Shown piece after piece: positions 15,689 to 21,790 of a stretch of 21,790 nt of DNA (positions within the stretch are counted from its first letter, which is position 1; every line of letters starts with the position of its first letter). The position numbers and the translations under genes were made by a program. The DNA comes from Cellvibrionales bacterium UBA1854 (GTDB lineage: Bacteria; Pseudomonadota; Gammaproteobacteria; Pseudomonadales; Porticoccaceae): the NCBI GenBank assembly GCA_002338445.1, contig DDII01000067.1:1-21790 (forward strand), read 5' to 3'. The notes beneath the pieces were generated by a model. The model saw only the letters and a list, made by a program, of their open reading frames with translations. It ran no database searches and had not been told where the DNA came from.

Positions 15689-16020
15689 CCTCTCCCGTCA
15701 CCGCGAGAAACGATAGGCTCACCGCTCGACTTGAAAACCCTAATTTTTCCGGTTTCGTCAGACACCGAAAACCCAACGCGATCAGCCTTCTCGGTCGTTG
15801 GATTAAAAATAGCCACATTTGAAGCTTGTATGGGCGCCTCTATGTCAATAATACCTCCAGCGATACCTGCTTGCGGATTAGGTTTTTGATGTTTCTTGAC
15901 CATCTGTATACCTGCAACAACCAAACGGCCATTTCCAAGAACTTTCAATACCTTTCCTCGCTTACCTTTATCTCTCCCAGCAATGACGATAATTTCATCA
16001 TCTCGAATAATTTTTAACAT
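15685..16020 (-). CDS. rplX: 50S ribosomal protein L24
   Basis: L24 (111 aa) is one of the two initiators of 50S assembly and lies by the exit tunnel. The KOW motif region IIVIAGRDKGKRGKVLKVL is near the N-terminus, followed by GIQMVKKHQKPNPQAGIAGGIIDIEAPI. The protein is slightly longer than E. coli L24 (104 aa), with a basic glycine-rich tail. It lies 15 bases after rplN and overlaps rplE by four bases. Confidence 0.97.
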   Translation of the reverse strand: MLKIIRDDEIIVIAGRDKGKRGKVLKVLGNGRLVVAGIQMVKKHQKPNPQAGIAGGIIDIEAPIQASNVAIFNPTTEKADRVGFSVSDETGKIRVFKSSGEPIVSRGDGRG

Positions 16021-16035
16021 CTTATATACCCCACG

Positions 16036-16404
16036 CTACAAAACCTCCGGAGCTAAGGAAATAATACGCATAAATCGCTCCGTTCGGAGCTCGCGAGTCA
16101 CAGGACCGAAAATCCTTGTCCCCAAAGGAGCTAAATTAGCATTGAGAAGAACCGCCGCATTATCATCGAATTTTATTTGACTTCCATCTGACCGCCTTAA
16201 TCCCTTTCTAGTGCGGACCACAACAGCACTCATTACTTGTCCTTTCTTAACTTTGCCTTTCGGGATCGCCTCTTTCACCGTCACTTTAATGATGTCACCA
16301 ACGCGAGCGTATCGCCGGTGCGATCCCCCTAGAACCTTTATACACATAACCTTCCTGGCACCACTGTTGTCAGCCACATCTAGGTAGCTTTCCGTTTGTA
16401 TCAT
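16036..16404 (-). CDS. rplN: 50S ribosomal protein L14
   Basis: L14 (122 aa) lies at the subunit interface and is the binding site of the silencing factor RsfS in bacteria. MIQTESYLDVADNSGARKVMCIKVLGGS and DNAAVLLNANLAPLGTRIFGPVTRELR are family signatures, and the length is close to E. coli L14 (123 aa). In E. coli the spc promoter lies just before rplN; here the 56-base spacer to rpsQ is the second longest between spc genes. Confidence 0.97.
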   Translation of the reverse strand: MIQTESYLDVADNSGARKVMCIKVLGGSHRRYARVGDIIKVTVKEAIPKGKVKKGQVMSAVVVRTRKGLRRSDGSQIKFDDNAAVLLNANLAPLGTRIFGPVTRELRTERFMRIISLAPEVL

Positions 16405-16460
16405 TTTCCTACCCTATCTTGCTCCAACCGCAAAGTAAAAAATTTTGCACTTGAAAGAGT
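16405..16460 (-). promoter_or_regulatory. rpsQ-rplN spacer, position of the E. coli spc promoter
   Basis: This 56-base spacer is unusually long for the block, at the place where the S10 and spc operons meet in E. coli. On the message strand I see GCAAA and TTTGC flanking a T-rich loop, and GGAG plus AGGAAA before the rplN ATG. I could not find a convincing -35/-10 pair with 16-18 spacing, so an internal promoter is possible but unsupported. Confidence 0.25.
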
Positions 16461-16709
16461 TTATTCTACGTTAACCAAAATCCACGCCTTTCTTTTCGAG
16501 ATTGGACGACTTTCTTCAATTGTTACAAAGTCTCCTGCCTTCGATTCATTGCGCTCATCATGCGCAGCAATCTTCGAGGACTTTGTCAAAATTTTTCCGT
16601 AAACCGGGTGCTTTACCCGTCTTTCCACTAAAACAGTCACGGTCTTATCCATTTTGTCACTAACAACTTTGCCAGAAAGAACGCGTTTCTTAGTTGTTTT
16701 TTCTGTCAT
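16461..16709 (-). CDS. rpsQ: 30S ribosomal protein S17
   Basis: S17 (82 aa) is an OB-fold primary binder of the 5' domain of 16S rRNA. LSGKVVSDKMDKTVTVLVERRVKHPVYGKIL and DFVTIEESRPISKRKAW are the family pattern, with the length close to E. coli (84 aa). Its ATG lies one base after the rpmC stop, so coupled translation is likely. It is the last gene of the S10 group. Confidence 0.97.
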   Translation of the reverse strand: MTEKTTKKRVLSGKVVSDKMDKTVTVLVERRVKHPVYGKILTKSSKIAAHDERNESKAGDFVTIEESRPISKRKAWILVNVE

Positions 16710-16710
16710 T

Positions 16711-16902
16711 TTATTCTCCCAACTTTTCGTTCAACACCGTCTTAATCCTTGCTGTGCTTCTACGAGTGCGTTGCAATTCATGAGTCTCTGTTAGCTGTCC
16801 TGAGGCTAGCTGCATTCTAAGTTTAAAGCTTTTTTTTAACTCTAATTCTAAGGCCTCATACAGTTCATCTACACCTTTGTTTCGCAATTCCTTTGCTTTC
16901 AT
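16711..16902 (-). CDS. rpmC: 50S ribosomal protein L29
   Basis: L29 (63 aa, as in E. coli) is a two-helix protein near the tunnel exit, contacting trigger factor and SRP sites with L23. MKAKELRNKGVDELYEALELELKKSFKLRMQLASGQL is the conserved helical hairpin, and TRRSTARIKTVLNEK the second helix. It starts two bases after the rplP stop and ends one base before rpsQ. Confidence 0.97.
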   Translation of the reverse strand: MKAKELRNKGVDELYEALELELKKSFKLRMQLASGQLTETHELQRTRRSTARIKTVLNEKLGE

Positions 16903-16904
16903 AG

Positions 16905-17318
16905 CTACATCACCGATCTCTTGACGAATGTGGTAGATATTGGTAATTTTGCAGAAGCCAGAGCAAACGCTTCCCTCGCAATATTCTCATCCACACCCTC
17001 CATTTCGTAAAGTATTTTACCAGGCTGTATAAGTGCCACCCAATATTCCACGTTTCCTTTGCCCTTGCCCATTCGGACCTCTAAAGGTTTTTGTGTAATT
17101 GGCTTATCAGGGAAAACACGTATCCAAATTTTACCACCACGCTTGATGTGCCGGGATATAGCTCGACGTGCGGCCTCAATTTGACGAGCAGTAAGTCTAC
17201 CTCTGCCAGTTGCTTTCAAGCCAAATTCTCCGAAACTTACTTTACTGCCTCGCAACGCAAGACCCCGGTTCCGACCTTTATGCATTTTCCGAAATTTAGT
17301 TCGTTTTGGTTGTAACAT
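16905..17318 (-). CDS. rplP: 50S ribosomal protein L16
   Basis: L16 (137 aa) shapes the A-site tRNA and peptidyl transferase region and joins late in 50S assembly. MLQPKRTKFRKMHKGRNRG, FGLKATGRGRLTARQIEAARRA and the region GGKIWIRVFPDKPITQKP are conserved. Arg82 in EVRMGKGKGNVEYW corresponds to E. coli Arg81, a known hydroxylation site. It lies 40 bases after rpsC, the usual partner. Confidence 0.97.
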   Translation of the reverse strand: MLQPKRTKFRKMHKGRNRGLALRGSKVSFGEFGLKATGRGRLTARQIEAARRAISRHIKRGGKIWIRVFPDKPITQKPLEVRMGKGKGNVEYWVALIQPGKILYEMEGVDENIAREAFALASAKLPISTTFVKRSVM

Positions 17319-17358
17319 GTAATTTGAATCCCGTAAACTATTTGAGTGTTGTCGTTTC

Positions 17359-18015
17359 CTAACTTAGTTTATTCTCTGACGTCTCGCCACCAAGTAGTTC
17401 ACCTTTAAAAATCCAAACTTTGACTCCAATCACGCCATACGTGGTGTTTCCTTCAGCTGTCGCATAATCTATATTTGCTCTCAAGGTATGGAGTGGGACG
17501 CGGCCTTCCCTGTACCATTCAGAGCGTGCTATTTCTGCCCCCCCGAGGCGACCGCCAACTTTAATTTTGACCCCTAGAGCTCCCGCTCTCATAGCGTTTT
17601 GCACTGCCCGCTTCATGGCTCTTCGGAACATAACTCTTCTCTCCAACTGCTGAGCAACATTTTGAGCTGTGAGTGACGCATCGAGATCAGGCTTCCTTAT
17701 TTCTTCTATGTTTATGTGAACAGGACAGTTCATTTTGTTTGAAACCTGGTTTCGTAAGCGCTCTACATCCTCCCCTTTTTTACCAATAACAATGCCCGGG
17801 CGCGCAGTGTATATGGTTACCCTCGCACTGTCCGAGGGCCGTTCTATGTCCACTCTACTTACTGACGCATGCGCCAATCTCTCCCGAATAAATTCTCTAA
17901 CCGATAGATCTTGGAAAAGTTTTTCGGGATAGTCCTTAGTGCCAGCAAACCAAGTTGAGCTGTGTTTCTTGACGATACCAAGGCGAATGCCGATTGGGTG
18001 AACTTTTTGTCCCAT
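17359..18015 (-). CDS. rpsC: 30S ribosomal protein S3
   Basis: S3 (218 aa) is in the 30S head, lines mRNA entry and contributes helicase activity with S4 and S5. MGQKVHPIGIRLGIVKKHSSTWFA starts the protein. The KH domain shows RPGIVIGKKGEDVERLRNQV, and the C-terminal domain RRAMKRAVQNAMRAGALGVKIKVGGRLGG. The open frame extends 19 codons upstream into rplV, without similarity, so ATG at 18015 is chosen. The C-terminus ends soon after VKVWIFKGE and is about 15 residues shorter than E. coli S3 (233 aa); such shorter tails are common. Confidence 0.97.
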   Translation of the reverse strand: MGQKVHPIGIRLGIVKKHSSTWFAGTKDYPEKLFQDLSVREFIRERLAHASVSRVDIERPSDSARVTIYTARPGIVIGKKGEDVERLRNQVSNKMNCPVHINIEEIRKPDLDASLTAQNVAQQLERRVMFRRAMKRAVQNAMRAGALGVKIKVGGRLGGAEIARSEWYREGRVPLHTLRANIDYATAEGNTTYGVIGVKVWIFKGELLGGETSENKLS

Positions 18016-18038
18016 TAGTATGCTCCCATGTATTTCAT

Positions 18039-18374
18039 CTATCGCTCTCCAACTTCCACAGTAATGTGGCAACTACGCTTTAAAATACGATCGGCACGCC
18101 CTTTAGCTCTGGGCTTAATCCGTTTCATGGTTGCGCCCTCATCAACAAATATTCGGGATATAACCAACTCATCCACATCAGCTCCCTCGTTATGCTCAGC
18201 ATTAGCTATGGCTGACTCAAGTACTTTTTTCAATATGCCAGCTCCCTTCTTTTCACTAAATTGCAAAATATCGAGAGCTTTTTCGGCATTTTGGCCTCTC
18301 ACTTGGTTGGCAACTAAACGAACCTTTTGAGCTGAAATTCTTGCCCCTCTCAACACCGCCGATACCTCTCCCAT
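18039..18374 (-). CDS. rplV: 50S ribosomal protein L22
   Basis: L22 (111 aa) sends a long beta-hairpin into the exit tunnel, where it and L4 form the constriction. GARISAQKVRLVANQVRGQNAEKALDIL is the conserved N-terminal part. The hairpin and tip GATMKRIKPRAKGRADRILKRSCHITV is intact, without the MKR deletion known for some macrolide-resistant strains. The length is normal. It follows rpsS by 24 bases and precedes rpsC by 23. Confidence 0.97.
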   Translation of the reverse strand: MGEVSAVLRGARISAQKVRLVANQVRGQNAEKALDILQFSEKKGAGILKKVLESAIANAEHNEGADVDELVISRIFVDEGATMKRIKPRAKGRADRILKRSCHITVEVGER

Positions 18375-18398
18375 AATTATTCCTCAAATCCGTCCTTA

Positions 18399-18674
18399 TT
18401 AGCGCTTAGATTTTTTGTCTGCTGCATGACCTCTATATGTGCGGGTCGGCGAGAATTCTCCGAGTTTATGTCCAACCATTTCTTCATTAATCAACACTGG
18501 AATATGTTGTCTACCGTTGTGAATGGCAATTGTTAAGCCCACCATATCGGGCAATATCATTGACCTTCTGGACCAAGTTTTTATTGGCCTTCGGTCCTTG
18601 GCTTCTAAAGCTAACTCGACTTTTTTAAGCAAGTGGTGGTCAACGAAAGGACCTTTTTTTAATGATCGCGGCAA
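18399..18674 (-). CDS. rpsS: 30S ribosomal protein S19, TTG start
   Basis: S19 (91 aa) forms a complex with S13 in the 30S head and contacts the A-site tRNA region. The conserved PRSLKKGPFVDHHLLKKV opens the protein, with RSMILPDMVGLTIAIHNGRQHIPV and MVGHKLGEFSPTRTYRGHAADKK after. The start codon is TTG at 18674; no ATG is available before PRSLKKG. A strong AAGGAGG (18687-18681) lies six bases upstream and fixes the start. Confidence 0.97.
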   Translation of the reverse strand: MPRSLKKGPFVDHHLLKKVELALEAKDRRPIKTWSRRSMILPDMVGLTIAIHNGRQHIPVLINEEMVGHKLGEFSPTRTYRGHAADKKSKR

Positions 18675-18680
18675 CTCTAC

Positions 18681-18687
18681 CCTCCTT
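18681..18687 (-). promoter_or_regulatory. Strong Shine-Dalgarno deciding the TTG start of rpsS
   Basis: AAGGAGG on the minus strand is complementary to seven bases of the 16S rRNA 3' end and lies six bases before TTG at 18674. It is the best ribosome binding site I noticed in the window and may offset the weak TTG start codon. Confidence 0.8.
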
Positions 18688-18706
18688 CTAAACTTTTTAA
18701 AAAACT

Positions 18707-19528
18707 CTACTTCCGTCGACGTAGTATATATTTATCAGTACGCTTGTTTTTACGAGTTTTATATCCTTTAGTCGGCACCCCCCATGGAGTAACAGGGTGA
18801 CGTCCCCCGGATGTTCTTCCTTCTCCTCCCCCATGGGGATGATCCACCGGGTTCATAGCCACTCCTCTCACTGTAGGCCGCACTCCACGCCACCTTGATG
18901 CTCCAGCTTTCCCCAAAGACCGTAAATTATGCTCGCTGTTGGAAACCTCACCAATGGTGGCCCGGCAATCAGATAGTAATTTACGCATCTCACCGCTCTT
19001 AAGCCGTAGCGTAGCATACCTTCCTTCCCTAGCAACCAGCTGTGCCGAAGTAGCGGCGCTGCGAGCAATCTGCGCTCCCTTTCCGGGCCTCATTTCGATG
19101 CAATGTACTACAGACCCCAGAGGAACACATCTAATTGGCAAACAGTTTCCAATCTTTATCGCTGCCTCGGGCCCAGAAATAATTTTGTCACCTTGGCTTA
19201 AACCCTTAGGAGCGATAATATAACTTCTAGCGCCGTCTAAATAACAAATGAGAGCGATGTTCGCACTTCTATTCGGGTCATACTCTAATCGTTCTACTAC
19301 CGCGGGGACACCATCTTTATTTCTTTTAAAGTCGATTACCCTATAGTGTTGTTTGTGCCCGCCGCCCATGTGTCGAACTGTAATACGCCCCGAGGAATTT
19401 CGTCCTCCAGAGCGATTTTTCTTCTCTAACAATGGTCCATAGGGGCTGCCCTTGTGAAGCTCAGCATCAACGACACTAATTACAAATCTGCGTCCAGGAG
19501 ACGTAGGTTTTCTTTTTGCTACCGGCAT
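18707..19528 (-). CDS. rplB: 50S ribosomal protein L2
   Basis: L2 (273 aa) is among the most conserved 50S proteins, needed for subunit association and close to the peptidyl transferase centre. It shows PTSPGRRFVISV, GGRNSSGRITVRHMGGGHKQHYR, and MRPGKGAQIARSAATSAQLVAREG. The invariant VAMNPVDHPHGGGEGRTSGGRHPVTPWG contains His230, matching E. coli His229. The C-terminal basic tail is intact. It lies nine bases after rplW. Confidence 0.98.
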   Translation of the reverse strand: MPVAKRKPTSPGRRFVISVVDAELHKGSPYGPLLEKKNRSGGRNSSGRITVRHMGGGHKQHYRVIDFKRNKDGVPAVVERLEYDPNRSANIALICYLDGARSYIIAPKGLSQGDKIISGPEAAIKIGNCLPIRCVPLGSVVHCIEMRPGKGAQIARSAATSAQLVAREGRYATLRLKSGEMRKLLSDCRATIGEVSNSEHNLRSLGKAGASRWRGVRPTVRGVAMNPVDHPHGGGEGRTSGGRHPVTPWGVPTKGYKTRKNKRTDKYILRRRK

Positions 19529-19537
19529 ACAAATCCC

Positions 19538-19834
19538 CTATTCTATGACCGCTAAGTCAAAGTTACTGTCAGCAGACAAACGCACATACGCCTTCTTCCA
19601 ATCACAACGCTTACCAATACCATGCTTCGTCCGGCGCACCTTGCCCTTAACGCCAACCACGCGAACATCCTCAACCTCGACGAGAAACAATTTCTGTACG
19701 GCGTTCTTAATCTCCGACTTGCTGGAGTCCCGAGCAACCTTAAAAACAACAAGGTTCGACCCACCTCCTGCACTCGAGGACTTCTCCGTAATATGTTGTC
19801 CCAAGATAACTTTGTATACTCTTTCCTCGTTCAA
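19538..19834 (-). CDS. rplW: 50S ribosomal protein L23, TTG start
   Basis: L23 (98 aa) forms the docking site at the tunnel exit for trigger factor and signal recognition particle. EERVYKVILGQHITEKSS, KSEIKNAVQKLFLVEVEDVRVV, KGKVRRTKHGIGKRCDWKKAYV are family features. The start is TTG at 19834, overlapping the rplD TGA stop as TTGA, so translation is probably coupled to rplD. The product from TTG aligns with the E. coli start MIREERL, and no ATG lies near. Confidence 0.95.
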   Translation of the reverse strand: MNEERVYKVILGQHITEKSSSAGGGSNLVVFKVARDSSKSEIKNAVQKLFLVEVEDVRVVGVKGKVRRTKHGIGKRCDWKKAYVRLSADSNFDLAVIE

Positions 19835-20445
19835 GAGAGCACCTCTTCAATCTTTTGTAATGCTGAAACGCTCATAATAACCTTTGGGGAATTAATCAGG
19901 CGCACGGGGTTTACTCCCGCCACATCACATACGTCGACTCCTTTTACGTTGCGCGAAGATAAGTACAAATTTTTATCCATAGGTTCACTGATGATAAGTG
20001 CATCAAAAAGGCCGAATTCTGCAAGCTTCTCTAATAATTTCTTGGTCCTTGGAGTTTCAACAGAGAATTCATTGACTATTAAAAGTCGATCTTGACGTGC
20101 AAGCTCAGAGAAAATCGAGCTCAGCGCAGCACGATACATTTTCCGATTTAATTTCTTCGAAAAATTTTGTACCCTTCCCGCAAATGTAACGCCTCCAGAA
20201 CGCCAAATTGGACTTCTGGTGGTCCCTGCTCGGGCTCGCCCCGTGCCCTTCTGCCTAAATGGTTTTCTACCCCCCCCAGATACTGCTGATCGACTCTTTT
20301 GCGCACTAGTACCTTGCCGCCCTCCCGCTAAATAAGCCACGACGGTCTGATGGACTAAGTCTTGGTTGTATTCTCTACCAAAAGTCTTGTCAGAGACTTC
20401 TATCTTTCGCTCTTTGCCCCCCGGTACAGATACGGCTAACTCCAT
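19831..20445 (-). CDS. rplD: 50S ribosomal protein L4
   Basis: L4 (204 aa) places a loop in the exit tunnel opposite L22. In E. coli it also represses its own operon by attenuation and translational control. Seen are HQTVVAYLAGGRQGTSAQKSRSAVSGGGRKPFRQKGTGRARAGTTRSPIWRSGG, which is the conserved tunnel loop, and KLNRKMYRAALSSI. It lies 12 bases after rplC and overlaps rplW by four bases. Whether autogenous repression exists here is doubtful given the short leader before rpsJ. Confidence 0.97.
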   Translation of the reverse strand: MELAVSVPGGKERKIEVSDKTFGREYNQDLVHQTVVAYLAGGRQGTSAQKSRSAVSGGGRKPFRQKGTGRARAGTTRSPIWRSGGVTFAGRVQNFSKKLNRKMYRAALSSIFSELARQDRLLIVNEFSVETPRTKKLLEKLAEFGLFDALIISEPMDKNLYLSSRNVKGVDVCDVAGVNPVRLINSPKVIMSVSALQKIEEVLS

Positions 20446-20457
20446 AAGAACAACCCC

Positions 20458-21093
20458 TTATCCCTTCACAGCGGGACGAATAAGCACATCGCCTCCGGGT
20501 GCTCCTGCAACAGCACCTTTCACAAGAATCAAATGCCTCTTGGAATCAACTCTTACAACCTTTAAATTCTGAGTGGTGACTCGTTGAGCACCCATCTGTC
20601 CAGCCATCTTTTTACCTTTAAAAACTCTTCCGGGTGTTTGATTTTGTCCAATTGAGCCTGGTGCCCTATGCGAGATGGAGTTTCCGTGAGTCGCATCCTG
20701 CATCGCAAAATTCCAGCGTTTAACACCACCCTGAAAACCCTTACCTTTTGACGTTGCTACAACATCGACATATTGGCCGTCAACAAATCGGTCAACAGTG
20801 AGGGTGGCTCCCAAGTCGAACGATTCTAACAATCCATTAGTTCGAAACTCCCAGTATCCAGTTCCAGAATCGACTCCAGCTTTCATAAGATGTCCTATTT
20901 GTGCCCTATTTAACCTTGACGTCTTTTGATGACCTTTCGTTACCTGAATTGCCTCGTAACCATCAGATGCCACTGTTTTAATTTGGGTAATCTTGTTGGG
21001 CTTAACCTCGATCACGGTAACAGGAATAGATAAACCATCATCGGTAAAAACCCTCGTCATACCACATTTGCGGCCAACTAGTCCTATTGTCAT
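20458..21093 (-). CDS. rplC: 50S ribosomal protein L3
   Basis: L3 (211 aa) starts 50S assembly with L24 and reaches the peptidyl transferase centre. IGLVGRKCGMTRVF opens the protein; SKGKGFQGGVKRWNF and HGNSISHRAPGSIGQNQTPGRVFKGKKMAGQMG form the core-reaching loop. Gln152 there matches E. coli Gln150, which PrmB methylates. Two ATGs (21099 and 21093) compete; 21093 lies ten bases from AGGAG and gives the product closest to E. coli MIGLVG, but 21099 cannot be excluded. The open frame further upstream has no similarity. Confidence 0.96.
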   Translation of the reverse strand: MTIGLVGRKCGMTRVFTDDGLSIPVTVIEVKPNKITQIKTVASDGYEAIQVTKGHQKTSRLNRAQIGHLMKAGVDSGTGYWEFRTNGLLESFDLGATLTVDRFVDGQYVDVVATSKGKGFQGGVKRWNFAMQDATHGNSISHRAPGSIGQNQTPGRVFKGKKMAGQMGAQRVTTQNLKVVRVDSKRHLILVKGAVAGAPGGDVLIRPAVKG

Positions 21094-21191
21094 TATCATC
21101 TTTCTCCTACTTACACGCCCCCTAAACCACCATGGCTTTAAACGAAAAAGTTTAAGGTCCAAACCCCGGTTAAAATCGCGGCAATAGTGGC
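21094..21191 (-). other. rpsJ-rplC spacer with a short hairpin
   Basis: The 98-base spacer is longer than most in this block. On the plus strand TTAAAC (21138-21143) and GTTTAA (21150-21155) form a perfect six-base stem around GAAAAA; on the message it is TTAAAC-TTTTTC-GTTTAA. The stem is AT-rich and weak. The strong Shine-Dalgarno AGGAG before rplC lies at 21108-21104. No promoter or ORF is recognised in the rest. Confidence 0.35.
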
Positions 21192-21503
21192 CTAACTGAG
21201 ACTGATCTGCACCTCGACACCAGCCGCCAGATTTAACTTCATCAATGCGTCAACCGTTTTTTCGGTTGGTTCGACAATGTCCAACAATCTTTTGTGAGTA
21301 CGAATTTCATATTGGTCTCTGGCATCTTTGTTTACATGGGGCGATATCAGAACAGTAAACTTCTCTCTTCTTGTCGGCAAAGGAATCGGGCCCCTGATCT
21401 GAGCTCCTGTGCGACGGGCAGTTTCTACTATCTCTTGTGTCGACGTATCGATTAACCTGTGATCAAACGCTTTAAGACGTATTCTAATACTCTGGTTTTG
21501 CAT
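21192..21503 (-). CDS. rpsJ: 30S ribosomal protein S10 (NusE)
   Basis: S10 (103 aa, as in E. coli) is a 30S head protein and, as NusE, part of transcription antitermination complexes with NusB, linking NusG to the ribosome. The sequence IRIRLKAFDHRLIDTSTQEIVETARRTGAQIRGPIPLPTRREKFTVLISPHVNKDARDQYEIRTHKRL is nearly uniform across bacteria. It is the first gene of the block, about 64 bases from the predicted transcription start, with AGGT as a modest ribosome binding site. Confidence 0.98.
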   Translation of the reverse strand: MQNQSIRIRLKAFDHRLIDTSTQEIVETARRTGAQIRGPIPLPTRREKFTVLISPHVNKDARDQYEIRTHKRLLDIVEPTEKTVDALMKLNLAAGVEVQISLS

Positions 21504-21573
21504 CTAATTACCTATATCCCTTTGAGACTCTCACGTCTTTTATTCTAATTCTGACCACAAAAAGCGAGCGCGA

Positions 21574-21602
21574 AGTCTAGACCTGAAGCCCAGATATGTC
21601 AA
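21574..21602 (-). promoter_or_regulatory. Strong sigma-70-type promoter of the S10-spc-alpha block
   Basis: Reading the minus strand, TTGACA (21602-21597, perfect -35) is followed by exactly 17 bases and TAGACT (21579-21574, four of six in the -10). The sequence after the -10 is GC-rich (TCGCGCTCG), typical of promoters under stringent (ppGpp/DksA) control. Transcription would start near 21567, giving a leader of about 64 bases. The first three bases of the -10 box are the stop codon of the upstream small ORF. Confidence 0.8.
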
Positions 21603-21756
21603 GCGCTTTGAGCATTTGCATATTCAAAGTAAGCTTTAAGATGATAGCTTTACCATCATCACACTGCAGCTGCAGACTTAACTGTTTTTTACCAAAGTCC
21701 AAATTCTCATAAACATATCGGTGTAAACCAAATGACGCACTACCTGTAGATGTCAT
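21577..21756 (-). CDS. Hypothetical small protein, 59 aa, upstream of rpsJ
   Basis: An ORF of 59 codons runs from ATG at 21756 to TAG at 21577. An in-frame TGA lies eight codons before it, so it is self-contained. Its residues alternate polar and hydrophobic in two stretches (KKQLSLQLQC and KAIILKLTLNMQML), suggesting beta strands; there is one cysteine, no signal peptide and no membrane segment. I do not recognise a family. No good Shine-Dalgarno is seen (upstream is TACTAAAG), which lowers confidence. Its 3' end contains the whole promoter of the ribosomal block. It could also be the end of a longer degraded gene, or chance. Confidence 0.4.
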   Translation of the reverse strand: MTSTGSASFGLHRYVYENLDFGKKQLSLQLQCDDGKAIILKLTLNMQMLKALDISGLQV

Positions 21757-21790
21757 CTTTAGTATATTTTTTGGCCCTCAATAACTACGC

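Noticed and set aside
16405..16460. Internal spc promoter before rplN
   Set aside because: No -35/-10 pair with proper spacing was found, so it is listed only as a spacer with low confidence.
18016..18072. 19-codon upstream extension of S3
   Set aside because: It reads through the end of rplV out of frame, and MGQKVHPIG is the conserved S3 start.
21094..21162. Upstream extension of L3 beginning at TTG 21162
   Set aside because: The added residues are basic and tryptophan-rich without L3 similarity; the Shine-Dalgarno lies downstream of them.
1..21790. Mobile element, CRISPR array or defence system
   Set aside because: No transposase, integrase, direct-repeat array or foreign gene was found; nearly all the sequence is explained by core genes.

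Overview
The window looks like a chromosomal stretch of a gammaproteobacterium of moderate-to-low GC content. The evidence is the lptD-surA-pdxA-ksgA-apaH outer-membrane and housekeeping block, with an amgK-type kinase divergent from lptD, and the complete S10-spc-alpha ribosomal protein block in the gammaproteobacterial order, including secY and rpmJ after rplO and rpoA-rplQ at the end. The genus cannot be named from the sequence alone. There are no tRNA or rRNA genes, CRISPR arrays, insertion sequences or phage genes.

Layout. Positions 1-937 (minus strand) carry the 5' part of an AmgK-like amino-sugar kinase used in cell-wall recycling; it runs off the left edge. A 133-bp divergent intergenic region follows. 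On the plus strand from 1071 to 6702 lie lptD, surA, pdxA and ksgA, tightly packed or overlapping, so probably co-transcribed. LptD is the outer-membrane LPS translocon, SurA is the periplasmic chaperone that assembles it, PdxA makes a pyridoxal phosphate precursor and KsgA matures 16S rRNA. A 317-bp gap then stands where apaG usually lies, followed by apaH (7020-7856), which removes Ap4A.

From 7907 to 21503 the minus strand carries one unbroken run of 28 genes. In transcription order they are rpsJ, rplC, rplD, rplW, rplB, rpsS, rplV, rpsC, rplP, rpmC, rpsQ, rplN, rplX, rplE, rpsN, rpsH, rplF, rplR, rpsE, rpmD, rplO, secY, rpmJ, rpsM, rpsK, rpsD, rpoA and rplQ. It converges on apaH with only 50 bp between stop codons. 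A strong sigma-70-type promoter (TTGACA, 17 bp, TAGACT) with a GC-rich discriminator sits about 64 bp before rpsJ. Its -10 box begins with the stop codon of a previously unlisted 59-codon ORF, where many gammaproteobacteria would have tuf.

The region is mostly conserved core genome, and I found no new multi-gene system. The points worth a second look are the small ORF fused to the S10 promoter, the short S10 leader, several non-ATG starts (lptD GTG; ksgA, rpmJ, rpsS and rplW TTG), a local loss of apaG, and extra N-terminal cysteines in LptD.
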